A DNA stretch of 64,000 bases from Typhlomys cinereus (Eukaryota > Chordata > Mammalia > Rodentia > Platacanthomyidae), in contig JALPQD010000116.1 in NCBI GenBank assembly GCA_023101885.1, forward strand, positions 2,621,501 to 2,685,500, read 5' to 3'. Shown here piece after piece: positions 45,123 to 56,460 of the stretch. The notes under the pieces are model-generated. The model was not told the origin of the DNA and did no database searches. It saw only the letters and a program-made list of their open reading frames with translations. Position numbers and translations under genes: made by a program. Position 1 is the stretch's first letter, and each line of letters starts with the position of its first letter.

Positions 45123-45897
45123 ATAGAAAGTCAGTCTGAAAAGATAGAAATCAAGAGCAATAATTTCTATCATAATTAATCTAAAGCTTTGTTGATAGAT
45201 GAGGATTAAAGAAACCAGAAATATTTTATAGTAGACTACCTAGTACCTATAAAAAGTGTAGAAAGCTTAGAGAAACAAAGAAAGAAAGCTTAGAGAACAC
45301 AGTAAATTATCTTTTAGGTTTTAAAATTATTTCTACAAATTCTATTATAGTAGAGGGGGAAAAGAAGGCTGCAGAACAAATCATAAGATTTCTGTATGTA
45401 GCTATCCACTAGTCACTGAAGAGGGAGAGGCAATAAAAGATGTGGTCCCGTCCCATTCATCACCTTGCCACCCTCAGATGCAGTTATTGTGTGGCACTGT
45501 TGCAGAGCAAATAAATATTCGCTGCAAATTAACAGACTCCTCGATTGCAGATCTTCTCCCTTCTATCACTTGAAAATAACTCAACTTTTCCCCCCTTATT
45601 TTTATAAAGAAAATGTCATCTGATCTGATTCATTTTAGGTGATTTTTCAAAGTGTAGGAATTTAGATATTTGTTCTTCTATTGAAGTTAATACTGAATTT
45701 ATAGTACAAAGTTTGAAAGGCAATGACTACTCCACTATATTGCATAGCTTTTCCTACTTGTTAAAGTTGTCTTGGATCTTGGATGTGCTATTTAATTTTG
45801 TCCTCTACTCCATCTGCTATCTTGGATGTGTTATTTAAATTGCTCCTCTTACTCTTAAGTTTTTGTTTGGTTTTGATGCAGGTTTCTATTGTTATTT
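45123..45897. other. Unique sequence with a possible conserved patch
   Basis: Mostly AT-rich. The part at about 45435-45600 is richer in mixed sequence (for example 'aatattcgctgcaaattaac') and free of repeats; no frame. Confidence 0.35.
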
Positions 45898-45908
45898 GAT
45901 TTTACTTT

Positions 45909-46155
45909 TAAAATTTTTTTTATTATTATTATTATTTATTCAGTTGTGTGTGTGTTTGTGTGTGTGTGTAGAACCACGGACGAATTCGGGAACCACCATG
46001 GACGCCACCACCTCCTCCTTGTTTACTCTGCCCCGGGATTCACAGGCTCCACCCTACCAGACCAGAAACGCAGGCCACCCCCGCTTCCGCCCGGCGTCTA
46101 TACGTGGGATCCGAACTCAGGACCTGCTTAACCCCTGAGCCACCTCTCCAGCCCG
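45909..46155 (-). repeat. B2-superfamily SINE, antisense, well preserved
   Basis: The same family as 44798 but lacking about 22 bp after the A box. Starts on the plus strand with (ATT)n and GT repeats and ends 'cctctccagccc'. Flanked by gattttacttt (45898-45908 and 46156-46166). Confidence 0.95.
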
Positions 46156-46210
46156 GATTTTACTTTCTTAAGTAGAAAGCAAGCTTGTAATATGAGACAG
46201 GATTCAGAAT

Positions 46211-46212
<2 letters not shown>

Positions 46213-46258
<46 letters not shown>
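46213..46258. repeat. (GT)n microsatellite
   Basis: Uninterrupted GT run of about 23 units. Confidence 0.95.
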
Positions 46259-46259
<1 letters not shown>

Positions 46260-46344
46260 CTGTTGAACTACAGAAGGTAAACCTTAACCAGAAATCATCA
46301 AATAATGAGTCATTTGTGTCAAAATTGAATAGCAGTCTCATACT

Positions 46345-46415
46345 GAGGATTGAACTTGGGGTTCAGTGATACAACACTTGCCTGGCATGCATTTGCATTT
46401 GATCACACACACCAA
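46345..46415 (+). repeat. ID-like SINE fragment
   Basis: 'ttggggttcagtgatacaac' and 'acttgcctggcatgca'. Confidence 0.5.
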
Positions 46416-46419
46416 CAAA

Positions 46420-46914
46420 CTAAAAGCATACTAAAATAATGAGTCTCATTGTTACACATGTGAGTACTTTGGAATAATAAGAGTAGAAATACCTGCGTAC
46501 CCTTTCATCTTCAGTAATCTTGCCCCATTCTCAGAAAACTAATACTTATAACAGCGTTTTTGCTAAATGGATCACTTTCTTTGATTCTTTGTGGAATGTT
46601 CAAAACAAAATTTCATTTCAGAAAAGAAATCAGAAAATGATTTACACATGATGTGAATGAGAGTACAAAAACTTCACTGGCTTCTCAATAGTTCTTATAG
46701 GCCCTGAATGATATTATTGATGAGTGATTTCTCTCTCTTCGTTATCATAAGTACACTCAAAAAGTATACTAAAACATGTTAAGAATTTGCTGAAATATGT
46801 CTTGAAAGAGAAATGCAAAGCAAACTTATCCAGATTTTACATTTTTCTTATCCTTTATCTCTTATCTCTACTTAGAAAAGGTATAGGTAGCTGTCAGAGT
46901 TGTAGGTTTTTGCT
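46420..46914. other. Unassigned sequence
   Basis: No gene or repeat recognised. Confidence 0.45.
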
Positions 46915-47255
46915 TGTATATGTGTGTGTGCAAATGTGTCTGTGCTGTGCACATGTGCATATGGAGGTCAGATGTCAATCCTGGGCATTGACCACGTTTT
47001 TTCAAATTTTATTGCATTTTATATTCCCATTCATGAAATAAAAGTTGTCCACCTTGTTTTTGAGATAGGGTCTCCCCCTGAAACCAGTGGCTCACTTATT
47101 AGGCCAGGCTAGCTGGCCAGTGAGTCCCAATCATCTGCCTGTTTCTTCCTCTGGCACCTGTTTTTATGAGTGACACCACTCCCAGCTGGCATTGGACCCA
47201 GCTTCTCACAGACAGTACTTTACAAACGTGTTATCAACCCACACCCAAAACTACA
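46915..47255 (-). repeat. B4-like SINE, antisense, interrupted
   Basis: 'gcatatggaggtcagatgtc' and 'aggccaggctagctggccag' are the complement of the B4 body. About 50 bp of AT-rich sequence (near 47000-47045) is inserted. Confidence 0.75.
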
Positions 47256-47639
47256 ATTTTCAGTTTTACCTTTTATTACTTTCTTTTCATTATACTTTGG
47301 CTAGGTCATTTCTCATAGTATCAATACATGTCTAGCCCCAAGTCCATCCAGGATTATGGTAAGCAGAAATATTATTATATCACAGAAAGGTAACATAGTA
47401 TTCACATTTATTGACTGTTGAGTCTATGGCAGAACAGAAATATTTTACTTACCTGGAGATCTCTAAAAATGTATTTGAGGTCATTTAATACAACTTTTGT
47501 AATGTTCTCTGTCAAAAAATAATCTGGAAATGCTGTATCAAGCCAAATATTTACTATATTATATTTTTTTAAATAATAGTTTACATAAAAGAACTGTTTA
47601 AAATACTCCTGTGTTTCAATCCTGGATGTTTTTGTTTGA
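47256..47639. other. Unassigned sequence
   Basis: No gene or clear repeat recognised. Confidence 0.45.
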
Positions 47640-47748
47640 TTTTGGTAGGGTCTCTCATGGTAAACCAGTCTGACCTTGAACCTGCAGCCTATCTTAGCTC
47701 AGCCTCCTTGATGCTGAGTCTGCAGACATGACAAAGGGGTTATTAAAC
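47640..47748 (-). repeat. B1 SINE, antisense
   Basis: 'ggtagggtctctcatggtaa' and 'gctcagcctccttgatgctg'. Confidence 0.65.
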
Positions 47749-47754
47749 CGATTG

Positions 47755-47870
47755 TCCTAGTGCGACCTGAAATCCCTGTACTTAGGAAGCTGAGGCTGAA
47801 AAATTTGGAGTTAGAAGCCATCATGGGCTATTGTAGCAAGACCCTGTTTTTTAGTTTGTTTGTTAGAATG
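47755..47870 (+). repeat. B1 SINE, sense, adjacent to an antisense copy
   Basis: 'cctgtacttaggaagctgag' and 'tattgtagcaagaccctgtt'. It forms a head-to-head pair with the copy at 47640-47748. Confidence 0.65.
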
Positions 47871-48047
47871 TTACTATATATGCTCTCCTAAAACAGCAAA
47901 CGTCATTTTCAAAATATAGAAATAGGCTGTATAGAAGCAATATGCTGTTATGAAATATGTAGGATAATGCAACGCAAATCATCCGTTAAATGTATTAGAA
48001 ACTGGCTAAGGTTAGGAAGACAGGTTTTCTGAGCCTTAAAGTTTCCT

Positions 48048-49245
48048 CAGTTCTGCTGTTCCTGCAATGCCCTTGGTTCCATCCTGATGGGTATTGGATG
48101 TCACCCCCTGGCCAGAGATAAAAACCTGTTAAATTAGAGTCTTGTTATAAGAGTATATTCAAAGGTAGATGGAATAGAAGTAGGAAACCATGGTGAGAGA
48201 GGGGTCAATCACCCATTTGCAAGATGGTTACCTTCTATCTGGCAGCCTATATGCCCTCCCCTTCTAGTAAGATCGTACTTCATCAGTTGGAAATGATCAG
48301 GAAGGAAAGTCTGTGAACTTAATCAGATGTCTCATTACTTACTTGCAGTCCTTGATGGTGGCCTGTTTTCTCTGCTGTAACATGGTCCCCTCTGTTTCTG
48401 GTGAGGCCCTCCTTCCCCATGTCTTCTGTTTATAATCTTTACAACTACTGTAGGTATTACAGAGATTTGTCTTTGAGTGTCTCTAAGTGAGTTTGGTACT
48501 AGGATCCACCTATTAGGGAGTACATACGGTGCTTAGTTTTCCATGTCTGGGATACTTCACTCAATATAATTGTTTCTAATTCCATCCATTTCCTGGCAAA
48601 TTTCATTAATTCATCATTTTTGATGGCTGAGTAGTATTCCATTGTATAAATGTGCCACATTTTCCTTATCCATTCATCAACTGTTGGAAAAATCATCAAC
48701 AAACCATAATTCAGAACATCAGAGACTCTATATCAACCACCTGGAATCAGGCCTGCCTAATCTCTCCCCATCCTGAAGCTCAGGGAAATTTGCAGAAGAG
48801 GGGGCAGTAAGATTGTAAGAGCGCAAGGATGGAAGGAGTCATGATATGCAAGATATTCCACACAAGTTAGGGCCAAGTAATTATAACAGGACTCTGCATG
48901 ATCTGCACAATGACCCCTCAAATTCTAGCATGGACTAAAGGCACTAGGATCCTTAGAAGCAAGGGATTAACAGTCACAATAGTGTTCCTATACTTAAGGG
49001 GAATACAAGAAAGAGTTCTAGGAATTGCCACTGAGTCTTTACACCTCATCAGAGAGGAGGACCCAGAGGAAAGATTGATATACTCATTAAAGGATGCTTC
49101 AGAGATGGGAGGAGGAGGCACTGGGAGAAAGGGAGGGAGGGGGGAAAGGAAGGGACAAAGCGGGGAGGGAACAGGGAAGTCCAGGGAGGGATGGAGGGAG
49201 GGAGGGAACAGGGGTTCCTAATATATTTGTATGAGCAGGAAAAAA
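48048..49245 (+). mobile_element. L1 with 5' inversion (twin-priming structure)
   Basis: 48048-48688 reads antisense (ORF2 end, including [20 protein letters not shown], and the first part of the 3'UTR); 48689-49245 reads sense (rest of the 3'UTR, G-rich segment, tail). The two parts meet at neighbouring positions of the same L1. The whole unit is flanked by a 10 bp duplication aaagtttcct (48038-48047 and 49246-49255). This is the expected product of two primers used on one L1 RNA. It has the long form of the 3'UTR. Confidence 0.95.
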
Positions 49246-49305
49246 AAAGTTTCCTTTTCTCTTCAATAATTTGCATAAAAAAACATTTGGGGTTTTTTTG
49301 TTGTT

Positions 49306-49397
49306 GTTGTTGTTTATTTGTTTGGAGACAGGGTTTCACTTCACTCACCTAAGCTGATCTCTAACTTTCTTTTTTTTTAAATATATTTTATTTATTT

Positions 49398-49451
<54 letters not shown>

Positions 49452-49805
49452 TCAGAGAGCACTGTGTGTCCTGTTGAAGATTAAGGGTGACTTCAGGAAT
49501 CATCCTGGATTGTTTCTACTTCCTTCTTGCTTCACCCTGGGATTTCCCAGTCTCTGCCCACCAGGACCAGAAGTGCAGGCTGCCTCCAGTACCATCTGGC
49601 ATTTTTTTAAGTGGGACCTTGGATTCAAATTCAGGAACTTCTGCTTGCAAGACAGAGTCTTAACCCCTGAGCCATCTCTCCCGCCCTGATCTCTAACTTT
49701 CTATATAGCTATGAATGGCCTTGAACTTATGATAGATCGTCCTGCCTCCTGGTATCACATGGTAGGATCATAGGTCAGTATCACCATGCTAGGTTTATGA
49801 GTGCT
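49306..49805 (-). repeat. B1 SINE, antisense, split by a younger SINE
   Basis: The left part 'tggagacagggtttcacttc' ends at 49370; the right part starts at 49687-49703 and runs to 'tatcaccatgctaggttta'. The SINE at 49371-49686 separates them. Confidence 0.85.
49371..49686 (-). repeat. B2-superfamily SINE with long (GT)n, antisense
   Basis: Flanked by a perfect 16 bp duplication tgatctctaactttct (49355-49370 and 49687-49702). The tail complement is a (GT)n run of about 24 units at 49402-49450. Ends 'ctgagccatctctcccgccc'. Confidence 0.96.
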
Positions 49806-49819
49806 AAGGATTGAACCTG

Positions 49820-50098
49820 GATTTTTCTTATTTTTTTTAAATATTTATTCATTTGTGTAAGGGAGAAGGAAAGACAGAGGAAGAAGGGAGAGATATATAT
49901 GTGTAAGCCATGATGGAAGTGAGAACACTTTTCTTTCAGAAGTCAAGTCTCTCTTTCTACCAGGTGGGCTTCTAGGGATTGAACTCGAGTCATCAGATTT
50001 GGAACAGCATGTTACCTACTGAACTATTACGCTGACTCCCTGAACTCAGATCCTGTGCTTGCTCAGCCAGCATAGCACTCTACCAACTGAACAGTGGC
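49820..50098 (-). repeat. B2/B3-like SINE, antisense, with an ID-like flank
   Basis: 'ttctttcagaagtcaagtct' body and 'ttacctactgaactattacg' head; followed to 50098 by 'cagccagcatagcactctac', the complement of an ID/B4 head. Confidence 0.6.
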
Positions 50099-50359
50099 CT
50101 TAGTTTCCATAGAGACATTTTCCAACAAGGTTTTAGCTTTCAATCTTAATATGTTTGTAGTTATGTTGAACTTTGAACTACTGTCAAATATTTCTGGGAT
50201 AAGTATAAATATAAAGTCTTTTAAGTATATAGTTAATAAAAAAAACTAAGGAAAATCATCTCTGAGAATCCTAAAATGAAGATGATGAGGAAATAGTAGA
50301 AACTGATACTGTAGCTACTTGGAAGAGGCTGTGAATGTCAGCCTTGAGTGGTTTGGATT

Positions 50360-50400
50360 TTTTTAACTTTTCTTTTCTTTTCTTTATTTATTTATTTATT

Positions 50401-50462
<62 letters not shown>

Positions 50463-50687
50463 CACTGTATGTTCCTATGGAGAACCAAGGGTGACTTTGG
50501 AAATCATCCTAGATTGCTTCTACTTCTTTTTTCTTTGCTCTGATTTCCCAGGCTCCACCCACCAGGGCTGGAAGTTCACACCTTTTCTGCCTGCCATTTG
50601 TTTTTTTACATGGGATCTGGGATCCAAACTCAGGACCTTCTGCTTGTGAGGCAGAGTCTTAAACCCTGAGACATCTCTGCAGCCCAA
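50360..50687 (-). repeat. B2-superfamily SINE with (TG)n(AG)n, antisense
   Basis: The tail complement is TTTA repeats then TG and GA runs (50400-50461). Body 'caggctccacccaccagggc', head 'ctgagacatctctgcagccc'. A short duplication tttggatt is at 50352-50359 and 50688-50695. Confidence 0.93.
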
Positions 50688-50704
50688 TTTGGATTACCAC
50701 CACA

Positions 50705-50800
50705 TATATAATAGGTTATAAGGCCAAGGGTGTGACTCAGTGCTACATAGAGGACTTGCCTAGCATGCACAGTGCCCTCCATTTAATTCTTAGCACTGGA
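50705..50800 (+). repeat. ID-type SINE
   Basis: 'aagggtgtgactcagtgcta' and 'gacttgcctagcatgcacag'. Confidence 0.65.
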
Positions 50801-51725
50801 AAATGGACAAGAAAACAATGGGAAAAAAACCCTCAAATTCAGAAAGTCTCCTGAATTTATCCTCAGTGAAGAAACAGTGGAGGCAGATCTTTCTACTAGG
50901 ACAGAACTCAAAGTCTGACTGAGCTAGCCAAAGATTAGACCATATGGTGGGGGTATGAGAGTTATGAGGGAAGAAGAGAAGGAGTGTGTGCTTGTGACAC
51001 AGCTTAAGAGCACAAACACCCAAGAGTGTGTAGTTTCCCTTAGGTGTTTCCTTTTGAGACACTGATGTTAAAAGTTACTGAAAAGGTCTTCCGAGCACTT
51101 GTAGCATGCAAATGCAAAAGTTTTAGAGAAACATAACCTTCAACTAATAAATCTCATGAATAGAAAAAAAACACAAAATAATGAGTTAACAACCAAAAAT
51201 TAGAAAATACAGAAAGAAAGCAATCTATCCTTAGACCCAAATGAACAGCATTAGATGCCCAAGAATTCCCAGCTACAGCATTTTATCATAGACTATAAAA
51301 GTACCTCTAAGTAAAAAAAAAAATAATAATAATGGGTATGATGGGGAAAGAATATCCAGTATCAAATACTCAGGTAGATTTGAAGGGGGAAATGAAGGGA
51401 ACTTCTAGAAAAAGATCCTTTTTCAAATACAAGTATTGCAAAATTTCTCAAGAGCCAAGAAATATTGCCTTCTGAGTTGAATGGTGGGGTCTCTGGATAC
51501 ACTTCTGTGTTCAAGCTGAGTTCCCTCTTGCCCATGACTTCTCCAGATCTTAATATGTGACTCTCATAAGCTCTGAGAGCTTATTGAGTTCTAGCAAATC
51601 CCAAGCCAGCATGACATGTGTTAGTTATACTGAATAGCCTCTTCAAAATAAACCCACACAACATTGATGTTGATCCTGTTAGATTAAGACAAATTAAAAA
51701 TCTAATACATAGCTTTGCTGTCAGG
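50801..51725. other. Unassigned sequence
   Basis: No named repeat or exon seen. Confidence 0.45.
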
Positions 51726-52960
51726 TCTTAAAGGTCAAAGGTCAGTATAGTATATTGCATTGAGGCTATAGGTTACTCATGCCGCAATATTTTATCGTAA
51801 TAAACCAAATGGGGATGAAACACCCAGCAGTAGCCCCATAAATCTATTAGCTGTGAACTGTCAATGTCCCATATACCAGGGTAATTTGTTAATTCGGAGC
51901 CAAGTCTCTTTTTCACTAGACCTTGTAAACTCCTTTCTGAAACATCAATAAACTATCTGCTTTGACTTGTTAATCAAATGACTTTATTCAGTCCAAAGCA
52001 ATTTTTTCCTAATAAAAACAGAGTATTTATCTCCATGGCTATAAAAGAGGAGTGTTTTCAACTGTTCACTTATACTTAAGAAGCACATTTAGTTTGGATT
52101 GATTTCCAATGCTTTAGTCATATCTTGTCACTTTCTATTTCTTATACACAGCATCTCAGTTTAGCCATTTAGGAGGGGAAAAACAGTCAAATTCTGCATA
52201 TAGTATGGGACCAGCACACAGCATCTGAGAAAGAAGTTCAAGAGAGGAAAAGAACTCACCAGAAATAACTACAAATAAACATTTCGCATTACAATTTTCC
52301 CCATCTGGAAGATTTCCTGTCATTCCAGGTAGTGTTTATAACTAGCCACTCTTCTTCTTCGAATGTGATTCAGATGTTTGCCTTTTATTCTGTTGCTGTA
52401 TTCTAAGTCACAGGACAGAAACTGTTTATCTGTATTAGAAACTTTTCGTTCACTTCTGAAATCCTATTGTGCTGGTTAAAAAAAAAAAAGTCAGCCTCTA
52501 TGAGCTGGGCTCATGCACGTGAAGCTTCGCAAGGCTACACCAGAAAATTAACCTCTTTTCTTCAACTCACCAAGCTGCGATTAAAATGAGTATTTTCGAG
52601 GCATCCGTGGGAATCCTCTCAATGCTCCTTGAATGAGTGTCCTGAGGATCGTCACGCCTCCTGAACCTTCTGTCCTTGGAGCTTACTGCCAGCTGGCAAA
52701 TGGAGCACAGCCAATGACCTTTGACCTTGAATCAGCTCTTCTTGGTCTGCTGGAAAAAAAATGATGTTGGGGAGGGGTCTGCACATTTGAGTTATTACTG
52801 AATTCTTCCCCTGTTAAAAAACAAAGAAAAGTCATAGGTGTTTTTAATGAACAGGGGTGTCAAATGCAGCACAGAGCATCGTACACTGGGAATTCCTTCT
52901 CAGCAACACAGCTTCTCTCTCACTGCAGATATTTGGACAAACAGATTTGCATGCATCTAA
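51726..52960. promoter_or_regulatory. Repeat-poor block with two perfect DR1 sites
   Basis: About 1.2 kb without recognised repeats, balanced in composition. It holds AGGTCAaAGGTCA at 51732-51744 and its complement TGACCTtTGACCT at 52715-52727, both perfect DR1 elements of the HNF4/RXR/PPAR type. It also has the palindrome TGCCAGCTGGCA (52687-52698) and an ATTTGCAT octamer (52945-52952). This motif set and the absence of transposons suggest an enhancer or conserved non-coding element; no conservation test was possible. Confidence 0.4.
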
Positions 52961-53339
52961 ATGTACTCTAAGTACCTAAAGTGTTAAACAAATGCGCCTT
53001 GATTCTTTTTATTCATCTGTAACTTGGTGAGCTACCACTTAGATTTTTATTTTTAATGCTTGAGATGGCATCATGGGAAGGAGTCGGAATGCTTCTGCTC
53101 CTCTCGCTCTTCTTCCCACTCTGCAAACTAAAGAAAACTTCCTAAGCTTTTAATTCAAATCCTAAGTCATTTTGTAAGTGTAAGAAAGATAACATGAGAA
53201 ACAGCTGAGATTCTGTGGCTATAGACAATGGATTTCTAAAATGCCAAGTTTTTCCTCAAAATTTTACTGTCGTTAATTCTAACATTATTTTGATGAAGTT
53301 CTTCTTTCTGTATTTTCATGAAGGCACCAATGCCTTGGG

Positions 53340-53450
53340 GCACAGAAGGATCAGATATTCAAGGTCATCCAGAGCTAGCTGTAAAGGAAGTTTGAGACCA
53401 GCCTGGGTTACATGAAGCGGTCTCAAAAATGAAAGGAAACAAAACAAAAA
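53340..53450 (+). repeat. B1 SINE 3' fragment
   Basis: 'tcaaggtcatccagagctag' and 'tgagaccagcctgggttaca' then an A-rich end. Confidence 0.8.
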
Positions 53451-53742
53451 GACATGGAACCCAATACATAAACATTAAATCACCCATGTGGAATGATATC
53501 TCCTAAATTCAATACTATTTATTTAATAAACAGTAAAGATTTTAAAGTTTGAGCTCTATCATCTTCACTCTGTATTATGTCTTGTTATGTAACCAACAGT
53601 GTAGCCAGGAGAGGACCAGTTCTGAATTCCAATATTGAGTTTGTCAGTCTTCACTCTCTGGGTTATTTTCATCAGGAAAAGTACAGCTTACCCCCTGAAA
53701 ATCATCTATGGAAATAATAGTTCAGGTAAAAGTAAGAAATAT

Positions 53743-54017
53743 TTTTTAATATTTTATTTATTTATTTACTCTGTGTGTGTGTGTGTGACACACAGGGCAC
53801 TGTGTCCCTGTGGAAGACCAAGGGTGACTTCAGGAATCATCCTGAATTGCTTCTACCTTCTCCTTGCTTCACTCTGGGATTTCCCAGGCTCTGTCTATGA
53901 GAGCCAGAAGTGCATGCTGTGGCCATTTCTACCTGGCATTTTTTTTAAATCTTATCTGAACTCAGGATCTTCTGCTTGTGAGGCAGAGTTTTAACCCCTG
54001 AGCCATCTCTCCAGCCC
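53743..54017 (-). repeat. B2-superfamily SINE, antisense
   Basis: 'ttttatttatttatttactc' tail complement, 'gggatttcccaggctctgtc' body, 'ctgagccatctctccagccc' head. Duplication agaaatat at 53735-53742 and 54018-54025. Confidence 0.93.
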
Positions 54018-54025
54018 AGAAATAT

Positions 54026-54741
54026 CATTTTTCTGAGGAAAAAAATGGCAGATTCCCTGATTTTTAATATAAATAAACAGTAGCTGGCCTAGAATTGGAA
54101 TAGCAGCCAAGTATAACAAAATTATGTACATATCTTTAAAAAGTGTTAAATTATTTGTAAGCCTATATTTTCACTTTCAAACACAGTGGCATAAATGCCA
54201 ATAATAAAGGGTTAATTTCCAGTTTCAAGAGTAGTTTTAGAAGAAAAGCAGAGTGTGATCCAACTTTATTTGTAGCTGAGAATCAAATAGCCAATTCATA
54301 CACTTCAAAGTAAAATACTGAAAAATTTGAAATTGACAATCAGTGTATCAGCACCCTGATTAGTTGGTTTTCTTGTTAGTCCCCAATTTGCTGTATTGCC
54401 TTGTGTTTATATCTTTTTCCTCAGTAACATGCAGTATGGTCTTTGTGAAAATGTTCGTGGAAAGTTTTATAAAACAGGACAAAGGGCAAAGTCAGAAAAA
54501 TATTAGTTTTAGGAGTCAGGTTAGCACAATTAAAGCTAACCTGTGTGTCAGGTTGTTGCCAGAGATGGAGACGAGAGGAGGAATAGAGTTCTAGGTTGTT
54601 GTGGTTAGAGTGGGTTAAAAGATCAAGGACTGTGCAAACATTTATGAAGATGGCTAAGCAGTAGGTGGAGACAAATAATACAGAAGTGAAAAGCTGATTG
54701 CTCTGTTCCTTTCTAGGGAAGCAATAGCCATGTAAAGAACA

Positions 54742-54745
<4 letters not shown>
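54026..54745. other. Unassigned sequence
   Basis: No named repeat or exon seen. Confidence 0.45.

Positions 54746-54747
<2 letters not shown>

Positions 54748-54787
<40 letters not shown>
54748..54787. repeat. (GT)n microsatellite
   Basis: About 20 uninterrupted units, not attached to a SINE. Confidence 0.93.
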
Positions 54788-54788
<1 letters not shown>

Positions 54789-54870
54789 CCAGCAAAACTG
54801 CACAAGAAAATGCTGTTGTACTTTAGAGATCACATTAAAGGATTCTGGAGAAAAATTAAATATTTGCAGG

Positions 54871-54945
54871 AGCTGGGTCTCTAGCTCAGTGGTAGAGTGC
54901 TTGCCTAACATATACAAGGGCCTGGGTTAGATCCTTAGCACCAAA
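54871..54945 (+). repeat. ID SINE, well preserved
   Basis: 'gctgggtctctagctcagtg', 'gtagagtgcttgcctaacat' and 'gggcctgggttagatcctta', with clear A and B boxes of a tRNA-Ala-like SINE. Confidence 0.85.
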
Positions 54946-55684
54946 TTTTTACGCAAACACAAACAGTCATATAAAGAGGTCAAAAGTAACTAATTTTTCC
55001 AGTCAAGTTTAATAGAAGTTACTGTGCTTGGGCTAAGGAAAATCTGAGGACTGGCCACAGATATTTAAAATGTCAAGGAGAAAGAGGCTATTGAACATGC
55101 TGCTGCAAATTATGTAACAGAATACATTCATTTCTACCCAAACTTGAAATTTAAAGCTATTAAGAAGTTTTAACTAAGAGTCAAATTAAATTCAAATGTA
55201 TTTTGTAATTTTCACCCTTATCATTTATCTTGATCTTAAGATTCTTTGATTAATAATTCACTGACTAAGAATCCCCAGTTAGTCCAGAAAAGATAAAGTG
55301 GTTCCTGTTATTGAATAGTTTCCTATTATAACCCATCTTGATCTTACTAACGAGATGAAATTTTCTTCATTTGGTCTTTTCATTTTTTTGCATATATATG
55401 TAGTTATATATGTAGATATATGTTTCATGTTTCAAGGTAATAGTTTATTTTAAAATAAGAATATGATGTGTCTTTTTTAGAGTGGAAAAGTTGCCAACAT
55501 ATTTCCTTAGCCATTTAAGAAAGATTACTTTGAGATGAGAGAGGCTTGTTTTACTTTCTCTTTCATTTTACCTAATTGCATTTTAAAGATGAAAAGTATT
55601 CCAGAAGCTTCTGGCTGGCTGGCTGTCTCTCTGCCTTTCACTTAGAACTGACACTCTGATTTAAAAATGCAATTCTGGTGCTGT
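54946..55684. other. Unassigned AT-rich sequence
   Basis: No named repeat or exon seen. Confidence 0.45.
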
Positions 55685-55915
55685 TGTTAAGAGGGCTCAG
55701 TAGGTAAAGGCCTTTTCATGCAAACCTGGCAACCTGAGTTTGATCCCTGGAGCCCCAATGGAAAAAGGGGAGAAAGAACTTCCACAAGCTTTTGTGTGTC
55801 TTCCACTTGTGCACTGTGATGTGTATACATTTGTTCCGTTTCCTGTCTCTCTTTCCCTTCTTTTTTTCCCTCTTATTCTTTATCAAGTAAACAAAAGACT
55901 TAACAATAAAATGTA
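55685..55915 (+). repeat. B3-type SINE
   Basis: 'agggctcagtaggtaaaggc', 'acctgagtttgatccctgga' and a body ending in CT-rich and A-rich sequence. Confidence 0.75.
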
Positions 55916-55944
55916 ATTCTGAGTTAGAATCCACAAATTTGCGT

Positions 55945-56072
55945 TTTATTTATTATTTGTTGTTTTGAGGTAGGGTCTTGTGTAACCCAGGTTTACCATA
56001 ATTTCCTAATTTTCTTGCTTCTCTATCTGAAGAGCTGGGATTTTAAACAAGCACTACCTTGCCTGGCTGAGA
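55945..56072 (-). repeat. B1 SINE, antisense
   Basis: 'ttgaggtagggtcttgtgta' ... 'agcactaccttgcctggctg'. Confidence 0.8.
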
Positions 56073-56174
56073 AGTTTTGGCATTTTAGACCAGTGTCATA
56101 GGTATTTCTTTTGTGAAAGGTCTGCAGACGTCTTCGTGAAATTTTAGTTTGGTAGTTAATATTTTTTTAAATTC

Positions 56175-56460
56175 AGGTCTACAGGATATATCTTAGTCAG
56201 TAAGCACTTGTCTTACACGCTCAGGCACCTGAGTTCTTCCATGTAAACATGCCAGGCATGGTGGTGGGTTTGTTTCCCAGAATTGGGCAGGAAGAAACAG
56301 GAGGATCCCTGGGGTTCATTCCGTCAGTCTAGCTTAGCTGGTGAGCATCAGAGATCCTGTTTCAAAGAATGCAGACAATGTTCCTGAGGATGGTACTCAT
56401 GGTTGTCCTTTGCCCTCACACAAGTACACGCATGCATACATACATACATACACATGCAAA
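56175..56460 (+). repeat. B4/RSINE-like composite SINE
   Basis: tRNA-like head, 'atgccaggcatggtggtggg' B1 part, 'agtctagcttagctggtgag', and a CATA-rich tail. Confidence 0.8.

Noticed and set aside
54871..54945. Possible tRNA gene (A and B boxes)
   Set aside because: It is an ID SINE; the cloverleaf is degraded and many related copies exist. The B2-type SINE heads are rejected as tRNA genes for the same reason.
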